Assembly: GCA_003141555.1 (NCBI GenBank)
Contig: PLMN01000012.1
Location: 1-64,000, forward strand
Origin: Candidatus Aminicenantota bacterium
GTDB taxonomy: Bacteria; Acidobacteriota; Aminicenantia; Aminicenantales; UBA4085
Direction: 5' to 3'
Length of the DNA stretch: 64,000 bases
The notes under the pieces are model-generated. The model did not search any database and had not been told where the DNA came from. It saw nothing but the letters and a program-made list of their open reading frames with translations. The position numbers and the translations under genes are program-made. Positions 23,997 to 31,242 of the stretch are shown here, piece by piece. How positions within the stretch are numbered: position 1 is the first letter of the stretch; each line of letters starts with the position of its first letter.

Positions 23997-24064
23997 AAAA
24001 CGGGGACACAGAACGCCAACCAACTATAAACAGATAGACTACAGGGTTCTGTGTCCCCATTTTT
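23997..24064. repeat. Long inverted repeat between convergent genes (possible MITE remnant or bidirectional terminator)
   Basis: GGGGACACAGAAC (24002-24014) and its perfect complement GTTCTGTGTCCCC (24046-24058) enclose a 31-nt AT-rich loop. Four further A-T pairs lie beyond one mismatch. A U-run follows on the plus strand and a shorter one on the minus strand, so it may end transcription from both sides. The GGGGACA ends resemble those of palindromic elements linked to IS200/REP-type transposases. The surrounding gap 23927-24111 holds no gene. Confidence 0.55.
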
Positions 24065-24111
24065 CGGAGGCCAGTGGCGGGTCGGCGCCAGGACCCGCCG
24101 GATGTGCCGTC

Positions 24112-24672
24112 CTAGGCTCGCTCGAGGTATTTGTCGTCCCGGGTGTCGATCTTCACCACGTCGCCCGCCTTGATGAACGGCGGGACCGTGACCACCATCC
24201 CGTTTTCCAGGGTGGCGGGCTTGTACGACGCGGATGCCGTGGCGCCCTTCATGTTGGGCTCGGTCTCGACGACCTTGAGCTCGAGGGTGATCGGTGGAAC
24301 GACGTTCACCGGTTTCCCCTCGAAGGCCTCGATCGTGTAGAGGATGTTCGGTATCAGATACTTGGCCACGTCGCCGATAATCTCGGCGTCGAGCGTCACC
24401 TGGTCGTACGTCTCGTGGTTCATGAAGATGTAGTCATCCCCGCTCTGGTAAAGGAACTCGACTGGGATCTCGTCCAGGAAGGCCTGCTCGACTCGCTCCT
24501 CGGAGCGGAACCGGTAGTCGGTGACGGTGTTGTCCTTGAGCTTGCGGAGCTTCGTCTGGACCATGGCCTTCCACCGGCCCGGGGTGATGAGCTGCATTTC
24601 GACGACACGCCAGAGCTCGCCGTCCTCCCTCTTGATGATCATCCCCTTGCGGAGACGCGTGGAATCGAGCAT
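24112..24672 (-). CDS. efp: Translation elongation factor P, arginine-tip type
   Basis: The 186-residue protein has the three-domain EF-P layout: KOW-like N-terminus (LRKGMIIKREDGELWRVVEM), an OB domain containing DYIFMNHETYDQV, and the C-terminal GATASASYKPATLENGMVVTVPPFIKAGDVVKIDTRDDKYLERA. EF-P relieves ribosome stalling on proline stretches. The loop that reaches the peptidyl transferase centre reads TPGRWKA, so the tip residue is arginine 33 rather than the lysine of E. coli. It lies 16 bp after the GHMP kinase gene in the same operon. Confidence 0.95.
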   Translation of the reverse strand: MLDSTRLRKGMIIKREDGELWRVVEMQLITPGRWKAMVQTKLRKLKDNTVTDYRFRSEERVEQAFLDEIPVEFLYQSGDDYIFMNHETYDQVTLDAEIIGDVAKYLIPNILYTIEAFEGKPVNVVPPITLELKVVETEPNMKGATASASYKPATLENGMVVTVPPFIKAGDVVKIDTRDDKYLERA

Positions 24673-24688
24673 CGGTCCAATCCTTTCG

Positions 24689-25765
24689 TCAAATCTCCCG
24701 CCGGACCCCCTCGTCGATATGGACGATGAAGGGCTGGCCGCCGACGCGGGCGATGGCCGCGGCGACCTTTTCGGGATCGCGGGGCGCGTAGGCGAACATG
24801 CACCCGCCCCCGCCGGAGCCGTTTATTTTAGCACCAATCGCGCCGGCGTCAAGGGCGGCGGCGATCATGGCCTCGATCTTGTCCGTCGAGATTTGAAGAT
24901 GGTCGTGCAGGACGGCGTGCTGGGCGGTCAGCATCCGGCCGAATTTCCCATGATCGAAGGGCTGCGTCTGGAACAGGGCCGCGCCCTCCGTAGTCAGGTC
25001 GCGGGTCAGGAGCGTGCCCTTCAAGAGGCGGAGGTTGTCGGGCGGGAGCTTGTCGATCTCGGCCAAGACACCGGCCGTCAGCTCGCTCTTCAGGGTGAAT
25101 CCCGGGATCGCCCGGGCCACCCGCGCCGCGCCCTCGAGGACGTGGCTCTTGATGAAGCCCAGCGTTCCGGTCGTGTCCTTCTTCTGGAGCGAATTGGCCA
25201 GAACGAACGTCCCGAGGGGGTTTTCCAGCCGGTCGAGCTTCATCGGCTCGTCGAACCGGATCCAGACGACCCCGCCCAGGGCCGAGGTGTAATGGTCCAT
25301 CCGGCCGCCGGGCTCCTTGAACTCGGCGACCTCGGTCTCGAACCCGAGCTCGGCCAGGGCGTAGGGGTCCTCGGCCCGCGGGTCGCCGGCCGCTTCGAGC
25401 AGGAACTTGTTCCAGGCGACGACCATGGCCGAGGAGCTCGACGTGCCGGCGTTGATCGGAATCGTGCCCCGGACCTCCACATCCCAGCCGGTCATGGGCA
25501 GGCCGGCCCGCCGGTGGATGTTGACTGCGCTCTTCAAATAGTCGCGTTTCTTCTCGTAGGGGATTTCGGCGGCGAAGGAGAAGACCTCCCTCTCGCCCAT
25601 GTCGGGCAGGTCGATGTCGAACGTCGTGTCCGGGCGGCGGTTCCCGCGGAACGCGATCCGCAGGTCGACGGCCGCGGCGATGATTGCCAGCCCGAAATAA
25701 TCCTGATGCTCGCCGAGGAGGCACATCCGGCCCGGCGATGAGACCGAAAGCTCATAGGTCTTCAT
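24689..25765 (-). CDS. Galactokinase-like GHMP kinase
   Basis: The 358-residue protein has the three GHMP kinase motifs: SSPGRMCLLGEHQDYFG (galactokinase-type substrate motif), GTIPINAGTSSSSAMVVAW (ATP loop) and AKINGSGGGGCMFAYAP (C-terminal glycine-rich motif). The catalytic-base region EFKEPGGRMDHYTSALGG is also present. It phosphorylates a sugar or sugar acid at the anomeric position. Galactose is the default, but the motif QDYFG differs from the TDYN of true galactokinases, so arabinose, glucuronate or another sugar is possible. It heads the operon with efp. A TTGACA promoter puts the transcript start at the ATG. Confidence 0.85.
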   Translation of the reverse strand: MKTYELSVSSPGRMCLLGEHQDYFGLAIIAAAVDLRIAFRGNRRPDTTFDIDLPDMGEREVFSFAAEIPYEKKRDYLKSAVNIHRRAGLPMTGWDVEVRGTIPINAGTSSSSAMVVAWNKFLLEAAGDPRAEDPYALAELGFETEVAEFKEPGGRMDHYTSALGGVVWIRFDEPMKLDRLENPLGTFVLANSLQKKDTTGTLGFIKSHVLEGAARVARAIPGFTLKSELTAGVLAEIDKLPPDNLRLLKGTLLTRDLTTEGAALFQTQPFDHGKFGRMLTAQHAVLHDHLQISTDKIEAMIAAALDAGAIGAKINGSGGGGCMFAYAPRDPEKVAAAIARVGGQPFIVHIDEGVRREI

Positions 25766-25772
25766 ATCCGTT

Positions 25773-25801
25773 GTTGTAGCCGAAGCGCGGAGACGTGTCA
25801 A
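25773..25801 (-). promoter_or_regulatory. Promoter of the GHMP kinase-efp operon (leaderless start)
   Basis: On the minus strand, a perfect TTGACA (25796-25801) and TACAAC (25773-25778) with a 17-bp spacer. Only 7 nt separate the -10 box from the ATG at 25765, so the message would begin at the start codon. Confidence 0.6.
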
Positions 25802-25868
25802 CGGAATTCGGACGCAAAGCGCGCCGGGGAAGCGCCGGAGGAGGGGGAAGCGCGCCGAACGGGCCCGG

Positions 25869-25897
25869 TTGATCGGCCGGCGCGATGCGGCTATGAT
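25869..25897 (+). promoter_or_regulatory. Promoter of the amidohydrolase gene (leaderless start)
   Basis: TTGATC (25869-25874) and TATGAT (25892-25897) with a 17-bp spacer. Six nucleotides separate the -10 box from the ATG at 25904, so the predicted first base is the A of the ATG. Confidence 0.55.
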
Positions 25898-25903
25898 AGC
25901 CCC

Positions 25904-27541
25904 ATGACCCTGAGCGCCAGAGTGGCGAGACCGATGGCCGATAAGATTCTTATCAACGGGCGGATCTGGACGGGCGATACGGCCCGGCCCTGGGCCGAGG
26001 CGGCCGCCGTCCGCGACGGTCGGATCGCGGCCGTCGGCGCCACGGCCGATATCCGGAGCCTGGCCGGTCCCGCGACCGAGGTCCTCGACTCCGGCGGCGG
26101 GCTCGTCCTGCCCGGCTTCATCGACAGCCACGTCCACTTCGTGAACGGCGGCTTCTCGGCGGCGGGCGTCCAGCTCCGCGGTGCGAGATCCAGGGCCGAG
26201 CTCGTCCGCCGCATCGCCGCCAAGGCGGGAAGCCTGCCCAAGGGCGAATGGATCCTGAACGGCGAGTGGGATCACCAGCTCTTCGACCCGATCGAGTTGC
26301 CCCGCCGGGATTGGATCGACGCCGCCACGCCGGACCATCCCGTCTGCGTCAACCGGCTCGACGAGCACATGGTGCTGGCGAACAGCCTGGCCTTGAAGCT
26401 GGCCGGGGTGACGAAGGCCACGCCCGTTCCTCCCGGCGGCGAGATCGTCAAGGACGCCGCGACGGGCGAGCCCACGGGCATCCTGAAGGACGCGGCCATG
26501 GATCTGGTCATGTCCCTGATTCCCGATCCGTCGCCCGCCCAGACGCGGCGGGCCGTGGAGGCGGCCATGGCCGCCGCGGCGGAGAAGGGCATCACCTCCG
26601 TCCACGACGTCTCCGGAGAAGCGGGATTCCCCATCTACCAGGACCTCCTCAGGGAAGGGAAACTGAGGACGCGCATCTCCTTCTACCTGCCCCTCACGGC
26701 GGCCCCGTCCGTCCTGGCCTTCGGCCTCAAGCCGGCGTTCGGGAACGATCGCCTGAAGTTCATGGGCCTGAAAGGCTTCTCCGACGGCTCGCTCGGGTCG
26801 GCGACGGCCTATTTCTTCGAGCCCTATGCCGACGATCCGCGGACGAGCGGCCTCCTCCACGGCCAGATGTTCCCGGAGGGCATCATGGAGCGGAGGGTTC
26901 TGGCCGCGGACAAGGCCGGGCTCCAGGTCGCCCTCCACGCCATCGGCGATCGGGCGAACGCCCTCGTCCTGGATATCTTCGAAAAAACGGCCGCCGCGGG
27001 CGGCCCGCGCGACCGCCGGTTCCGGATCGAGCATGCCCAGCATCTCCGGCCCGAGGACGCGGCCCGCTTCGGCCGGCTCCGGGTGATCGCCTCGGTCCAG
27101 CCCTATCATCTGATCGATGACGGGCGTTGGGCGGAGAAGAAAATCGGAGCGGCCCGGGTTCGGATGGCGTATCCCTACAAGTCGCTTCTCGACGCCGGAG
27201 CGACGCTGGCCTTCGGTTCGGACTGGCCCGTGGCTCCGATGGATCCGGTGATGGGCATCTACGCGGCCGTGACGCGCCGGACGCTCGACGGGAAAAACCC
27301 GGACGGTTGGGGGCCCGGCCAGAAGATCCCGCTCGAGGAGGCGATCAAAGGCTACACGTCGAACGCCGCGTTCGCCGAATTCGCGGAACGTGACAAAGGG
27401 CTGATCGCGCCGGGGCGGCTGGCCGACTTCGTCGTCCTCGACCGCGACCTGTTCCGGATCCCGGCCGAAGAGATCCTGGAGGCCGGGGTCAGGATGACCA
27501 TCGTGGGCGGCGAGGCCGTCTTCCGGCGGGGCATTGTTTGA
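25904..27541 (+). CDS. Amidohydrolase family protein, YtcJ-like
   Basis: The 545-residue protein is a large amidohydrolase of the Amidohydro_3 type. Visible metal-site motifs are PGFIDSHVHF (HxH, about residues 71-80), QVALHAIGDRAN, RIEHAQHL and AFGSDWPV, and the beta-sandwich halves ILINGRIWTGD and PGRLADFVVLDRDLF bracket the barrel. Substrates in this group are mostly unknown; amide or cyclic-imide hydrolysis is the family expectation. No signal peptide, so it is cytoplasmic. The first ATG (25904) coincides with the transcript start of a good promoter; a second ATG at 25934 (MADKILING) is the alternative. Confidence 0.85.
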   Translation: MTLSARVARPMADKILINGRIWTGDTARPWAEAAAVRDGRIAAVGATADIRSLAGPATEVLDSGGGLVLPGFIDSHVHFVNGGFSAAGVQLRGARSRAELVRRIAAKAGSLPKGEWILNGEWDHQLFDPIELPRRDWIDAATPDHPVCVNRLDEHMVLANSLALKLAGVTKATPVPPGGEIVKDAATGEPTGILKDAAMDLVMSLIPDPSPAQTRRAVEAAMAAAAEKGITSVHDVSGEAGFPIYQDLLREGKLRTRISFYLPLTAAPSVLAFGLKPAFGNDRLKFMGLKGFSDGSLGSATAYFFEPYADDPRTSGLLHGQMFPEGIMERRVLAADKAGLQVALHAIGDRANALVLDIFEKTAAAGGPRDRRFRIEHAQHLRPEDAARFGRLRVIASVQPYHLIDDGRWAEKKIGAARVRMAYPYKSLLDAGATLAFGSDWPVAPMDPVMGIYAAVTRRTLDGKNPDGWGPGQKIPLEEAIKGYTSNAAFAEFAERDKGLIAPGRLADFVVLDRDLFRIPAEEILEAGVRMTIVGGEAVFRRGIV

Positions 27542-27562
27542 TAAGGAAGTTTTTGTTATTAT
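27534..27562 (+). promoter_or_regulatory. Promoter of the nuoEFG-nfnAB operon
   Basis: TTGTTT (27534-27539) and TATTAT (27557-27562) with a 17-bp spacer, overlapping the end of the amidohydrolase gene. The predicted start near 27569 leaves a leader of about 66 nt before the GTG at 27635. Confidence 0.5.
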
Positions 27563-27634
27563 CCCCCTCCTGAATCGCGAAGGAGGCCAACCTGTTCGAA
27601 CCGTCGGGATTGCCGAAGTAGAGGGGCCGCGGCC

Positions 27635-28099
27635 GTGATCGATCTCCACGACATCCTCAAGGAATCGGGAAATCACCAGCGGGACCTGCTCGGAATCCTC
27701 CACCGCACCCAGGCCGCCCTCGGCTTCATCCCGGCCGAGGCCGTCGCCACCATCGCCAAGCACGTCCATCTCTCGGCCAGCGAAGTGTTCGGCGTCCTGA
27801 CCTTCTACAAATCCTTTTCGCTCGAGCCCAAGGGCGAGTTCACGATCACGGTCTGCCTCGGGACCGCCTGCCACGTCCGGGGCGCGGCGGAGATCGCCGG
27901 GGCGTTCGAACGAACGCTCGGCCTCAAAGCGGGGGAAACGACGCCCGACGGCAAGTTCTCCTTCGAGACGGCGAATTGCCTCGGCTGCTGCGCCATCGGC
28001 CCGTTCGTCGTCGTCAACGGGACGTACTATCCCTGCGCGACCTCGAGGACCGTCGAGGCCATTCTCGACCTCTGCCGGGGGGACAAGGCTTCCGCATGA
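27635..28099 (+). CDS. nuoE: NuoE-like 24-kDa subunit, [2Fe-2S] thioredoxin-fold protein
   Basis: The 154-residue protein has an N-terminal helical region (LLGILHRTQAALGFIPAEAVATIAKHV) and a thioredoxin-like ferredoxin domain. The four cluster cysteines are in TVCLGTACHVRG and NCLGCCAIGP. It passes electrons between the flavin of the NuoF partner and the chain. This is the small subunit of soluble NADH-dependent complexes (HydABC, NADP-reducing hydrogenases, formate dehydrogenases) as well as complex I. The start is GTG. The stop overlaps the next ATG (ATGA), so it is tightly coupled to the NuoF fusion. Confidence 0.9.
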   Translation: MIDLHDILKESGNHQRDLLGILHRTQAALGFIPAEAVATIAKHVHLSASEVFGVLTFYKSFSLEPKGEFTITVCLGTACHVRGAAEIAGAFERTLGLKAGETTPDGKFSFETANCLGCCAIGPFVVVNGTYYPCATSRTVEAILDLCRGDKASA

Positions 28100-31000
28100 T
28101 GAAGCTTTCCCACCCCGATCACCTTCTCGAGTGGAAGGCCAGGATCCGGGAGGAGAAGCCCGTCTATGCGAAGACCGTCGTCGTCACCGCGGGCACGTGC
28201 GGCCGGTCGGCCGGCGCGCTGCCGGTCATCGAGGCCCTGAAGGCCGAGATCGGTCGGCGGAAGCTCGAGGCGAAGGTCGGGATCGTCGTCACCGGCTGCC
28301 ACGGCTACTGCGAGATGGAGCCCAGCCTGATCATCCAGCCGAAGGGCATCTTCTATAAACAGCTCGAGCCCGGCGACGTATCTGAGATCGTCGAGAAGTC
28401 CCTGGTCCGAGACCGGATCATCACCCGGCTGACCTGCGAGGATCCGGCCACGGGGCACCGGGCCGCCCGGCAGAAGGAGATCCCCTTCTACCGGAAGCAA
28501 ATGCGCCTCCTGACCGAAAGCAACTTCCATATCGATCCCCTCCGGATCGAGGACTACGTGGAGCTCGACGGCTACCAGGCGCTCTGCCGAGCGCTGTTCG
28601 ACATGACCTCGGAGAGCGTCATCGCCGAGGTGAAAGCTTCCGGCCTCCGCGGCCGGGGCGGGGCGGGCTTTCCGACCGGCCTGAAATGGGAGCTCTGCCG
28701 GGCTGCGGCCGGCCACCCGAAATACGTCATCTGCAACGCCGATGAGGGCGATCCCGGGGCCTACATGGACCGGAGCCTGCTCGAGGGCAACCCCCATAGC
28801 GTGATCGAAGGCATGATCATCGGCGCCTACGGGATCGGTGCCTCGGAAGGGTACATCTATGTCCGGGGCGACAACCCCCTGGCCGTGAACCACATCGCCC
28901 ACGCCATCGAACGGGCGCGCAAGCACGGTCTGCTCGGCGAGAACATCCTGGGGTCGGAATTCCAATTCGACATCCGCCTCGTCACCGGGGCGGGGGTCTA
29001 CGTCTGCGGCGAGGAGACGTCGCTCATCGCCTCGATCGAGGGCCGGAAGCCGTATCCCCGCCAGCGGCCGCCGTTCCCGGCCCAAGAAGGGCTGTGGGGC
29101 AAGCCGACCAACATCAACAACGTCGAAACGTGGGCCAACGTTCCTCTTATCCTCCGCAAAGGGGCTGCGGCCTACGCGGCCGTCGGGACGGCCAAGAGCA
29201 AGGGGACGAAGATCTTCTCCCTCATCGGCCGGATCCGGAACACGGGCCTGGTCGAAGTGCCCATGGGCATTTCGCTGCGTGAGATCGTCACGGATATCGG
29301 CGGCGGCGCCAAGGACGGGAAGGCGCTCAAGGCCGTCCAAACCGGCGGACCGGCGGGGGGGTGCATCCCGGCCCGGATGATGGACCTGCCCATCGATTAC
29401 GATTCCCTCGTCCAGGCGGGCTCCATGATGGGCTCGGGGGGCATGGTGGTCATGGATGAGACCACATGCATGGTCGACGTCGCCCGCTACTTCCTCGACT
29501 TCCTCCGGGACGAGTCGTGCGGGAAATGCGCCCCCTGCCGCATCGGGACGCGCCAGATGTTCGAGATCCTGACCGGGATCACCGAAGGCCGGGGCGAGCC
29601 GGGCGACATCCGGCGGATGGAGGAGCTCGCCGCGACGATGAAAGCCGCCTCGCTCTGCGGACTCGGGCAGGGCTCGACCAATTCCGTGATCTCGACGCTG
29701 CGCTATTTTCGGGACGAATACGAAGCCCACATCGTCCGCAAGACCTGCCCGGCCCTTGTCTGCAAGGAGATCGTCTCCGCCCCCTGCCAGCACGTCTGTC
29801 CCATCGGCCAGGAGGCCTCGACATACATCGCTCTCATCGCCCGGGGCGATTTTAGGGGGGCGGCGGAAGTCATCCGCAAAGACAATCCCTTGCCTTCGGT
29901 CTGCGGCCGGGTCTGCGCGGCCCCATGCGAGACGGCCTGCCGGGCCGGGGCGTCGGGCGAGCCCATCGCCGTCAGGGCGTTGAAGCGCTTCGCCCTCGAA
30001 CAGGCGGGCCGCGAGGCGGCCGGGACGCCGGCTCCCGCCGAGCGGGCCAAGGCCAAGGTGGCCGTGATCGGATCGGGGCCGGCCGGCCTGACCGCCGCCT
30101 CGGACCTCGCCCGGCGGGGATTCCGGCCGACGGTTTTCGAAGCCGAGGCCGTTGCGGGAGGCATGCTCGCTGCGGGCATCCCCGCGTTCCGCTTGCCGCG
30201 AGCCGCTCTCGAAGCGGACATCGCCGCCATCGCCGCCTCCGGCGTGGAGATCCGGACGGGGAAGGCCCTCGGCCGGGACGTGACGCTCGACGGCCTGTTC
30301 GCCGACGGCTACGAGGCCGTCTTTTTAGCGACCGGGGCGGGGAAACCCATTTCGCCGGGCCTTCCGGGCGAGGATGCCGAGGGCGTCATGACCTCGCTCG
30401 AATTCTTCAGGCGCGTGAATCTGGGAGAGGCGCCGGTTCTCGGAAAGGTCGTCGGAGTGGTGGGCGACGGGCCGGCGGCCATCGACGCCGCCCGGGCGGC
30501 GATCCGGCTGAAGGGTTGCTCCAAGGTCATCGTCTTCTCCCGCTTCGCCAAGGACGCGCTTCCCGCATTCCCGGGCGAGCTCGCCCAGGCCGCGGCCGAA
30601 GGGGTCGAGTTCAAGTTCGAGGCGGAGCCGGCGAAGATTCTGACCGGGCGCGGCAAGTTGAAAGGCCTTGGAGGCCGGGAGGCCCCCCACGCCGCAGGCA
30701 CGCCCGCCCCGGCCAAAAGCACGGACTTCGACACCTCGCTCGATGGGCTCGTTCTCGCCGCCGGCGCGGCCCCGGATACGGACGTCCTCGCCGGCCAGGG
30801 CGTGGCGGCGGCGCCGGGCGGGGGCGTCGCCGTCGATGCCGCGACGCTCATGACTTCGCGCAAGGGGGTCTTCGCCGGCGGGCAGGCCGTCACCGGTCCG
30901 GGCGGAGTGATCGAGGCCATGAAGGCGGGGCGCCTCGCCGCCGAGATGATCGGGAAATACATTGAGGGGCGGCCCCTCGAGCGGACGTATATGGTCACGC

Positions 31001-31242
31001 GCCCGTCGCGCTACGTCGAACGAGCGGCTTCCGGCGGGCCCGTGGCGGCCGGTCGCCCGGCGCCCGCCTGCCTTCCGCCTTCTCACCGGCGCAAGAGCTT
31101 CACGGAAGTGGAGGGCGCGCTCACCGAGGCGCAGGCCCGGGCCGAGGCCGGGCGTTGCCTGCGCTGCGAGCTCGACACGGAGGCCGGGGCCGCGGCCGCG
31201 AAATCGGGCGGGGGGACGGCCTCCGGGGAACCGGGACGATGA
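28096..31242 (+). CDS. NuoF-like NADH dehydrogenase subunit fused to a GltD-like FAD oxidoreductase
   Basis: This 1048-residue protein is a fusion. Residues about 25-120 are a thioredoxin-like [2Fe-2S] domain (AGTCGRSAGA, TGCHGYCEMEP). Residues about 150-540 are the NuoF core, with the NADH/FMN site GLRGRGGAGFPTGLKWE near 184, CNADEGDPGAYMDR and the [4Fe-4S] set ESCGKCAPC with SLCGLGQ. From about 550 to the end is a GltD/NfnB-like module. It has a cysteine-rich opening (TCPALVCKEIVSAPCQHVCP, VCGRVCAAPCETACRAG), an FAD loop VIGSGPAGLTAA near 656 and a second dinucleotide loop VVGDGPAAIDAA near 788. The YRRSR-like pyridine-nucleotide motif of real NfnB is replaced by VFSRFAKDALPAF. The protein would sit in the cytoplasm, oxidising or reducing NAD(H). 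Its stop overlaps the next ATG. Confidence 0.9.
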   Translation: MMKLSHPDHLLEWKARIREEKPVYAKTVVVTAGTCGRSAGALPVIEALKAEIGRRKLEAKVGIVVTGCHGYCEMEPSLIIQPKGIFYKQLEPGDVSEIVEKSLVRDRIITRLTCEDPATGHRAARQKEIPFYRKQMRLLTESNFHIDPLRIEDYVELDGYQALCRALFDMTSESVIAEVKASGLRGRGGAGFPTGLKWELCRAAAGHPKYVICNADEGDPGAYMDRSLLEGNPHSVIEGMIIGAYGIGASEGYIYVRGDNPLAVNHIAHAIERARKHGLLGENILGSEFQFDIRLVTGAGVYVCGEETSLIASIEGRKPYPRQRPPFPAQEGLWGKPTNINNVETWANVPLILRKGAAAYAAVGTAKSKGTKIFSLIGRIRNTGLVEVPMGISLREIVTDIGGGAKDGKALKAVQTGGPAGGCIPARMMDLPIDYDSLVQAGSMMGSGGMVVMDETTCMVDVARYFLDFLRDESCGKCAPCRIGTRQMFEILTGITEGRGEPGDIRRMEELAATMKAASLCGLGQGSTNSVISTLRYFRDEYEAHIVRKTCPALVCKEIVSAPCQHVCPIGQEASTYIALIARGDFRGAAEVIRKDNPLPSVCGRVCAAPCETACRAGASGEPIAVRALKRFALEQAGREAAGTPAPAERAKAKVAVIGSGPAGLTAASDLARRGFRPTVFEAEAVAGGMLAAGIPAFRLPRAALEADIAAIAASGVEIRTGKALGRDVTLDGLFADGYEAVFLATGAGKPISPGLPGEDAEGVMTSLEFFRRVNLGEAPVLGKVVGVVGDGPAAIDAARAAIRLKGCSKVIVFSRFAKDALPAFPGELAQAAAEGVEFKFEAEPAKILTGRGKLKGLGGREAPHAAGTPAPAKSTDFDTSLDGLVLAAGAAPDTDVLAGQGVAAAPGGGVAVDAATLMTSRKGVFAGGQAVTGPGGVIEAMKAGRLAAEMIGKYIEGRPLERTYMVTRPSRYVERAASGGPVAAGRPAPACLPPSHRRKSFTEVEGALTEAQARAEAGRCLRCELDTEAGAAAAKSGGGTASGEPGR

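Noticed and set aside
24689-27874. A minus-strand frame of 1061 codons opposite the amidohydrolase
   Set aside because: Only its last 359 codons match a real family (the GHMP kinase). The rest has no domain, is rich in arginine, glycine and proline, and is an expected shadow in high-GC DNA.
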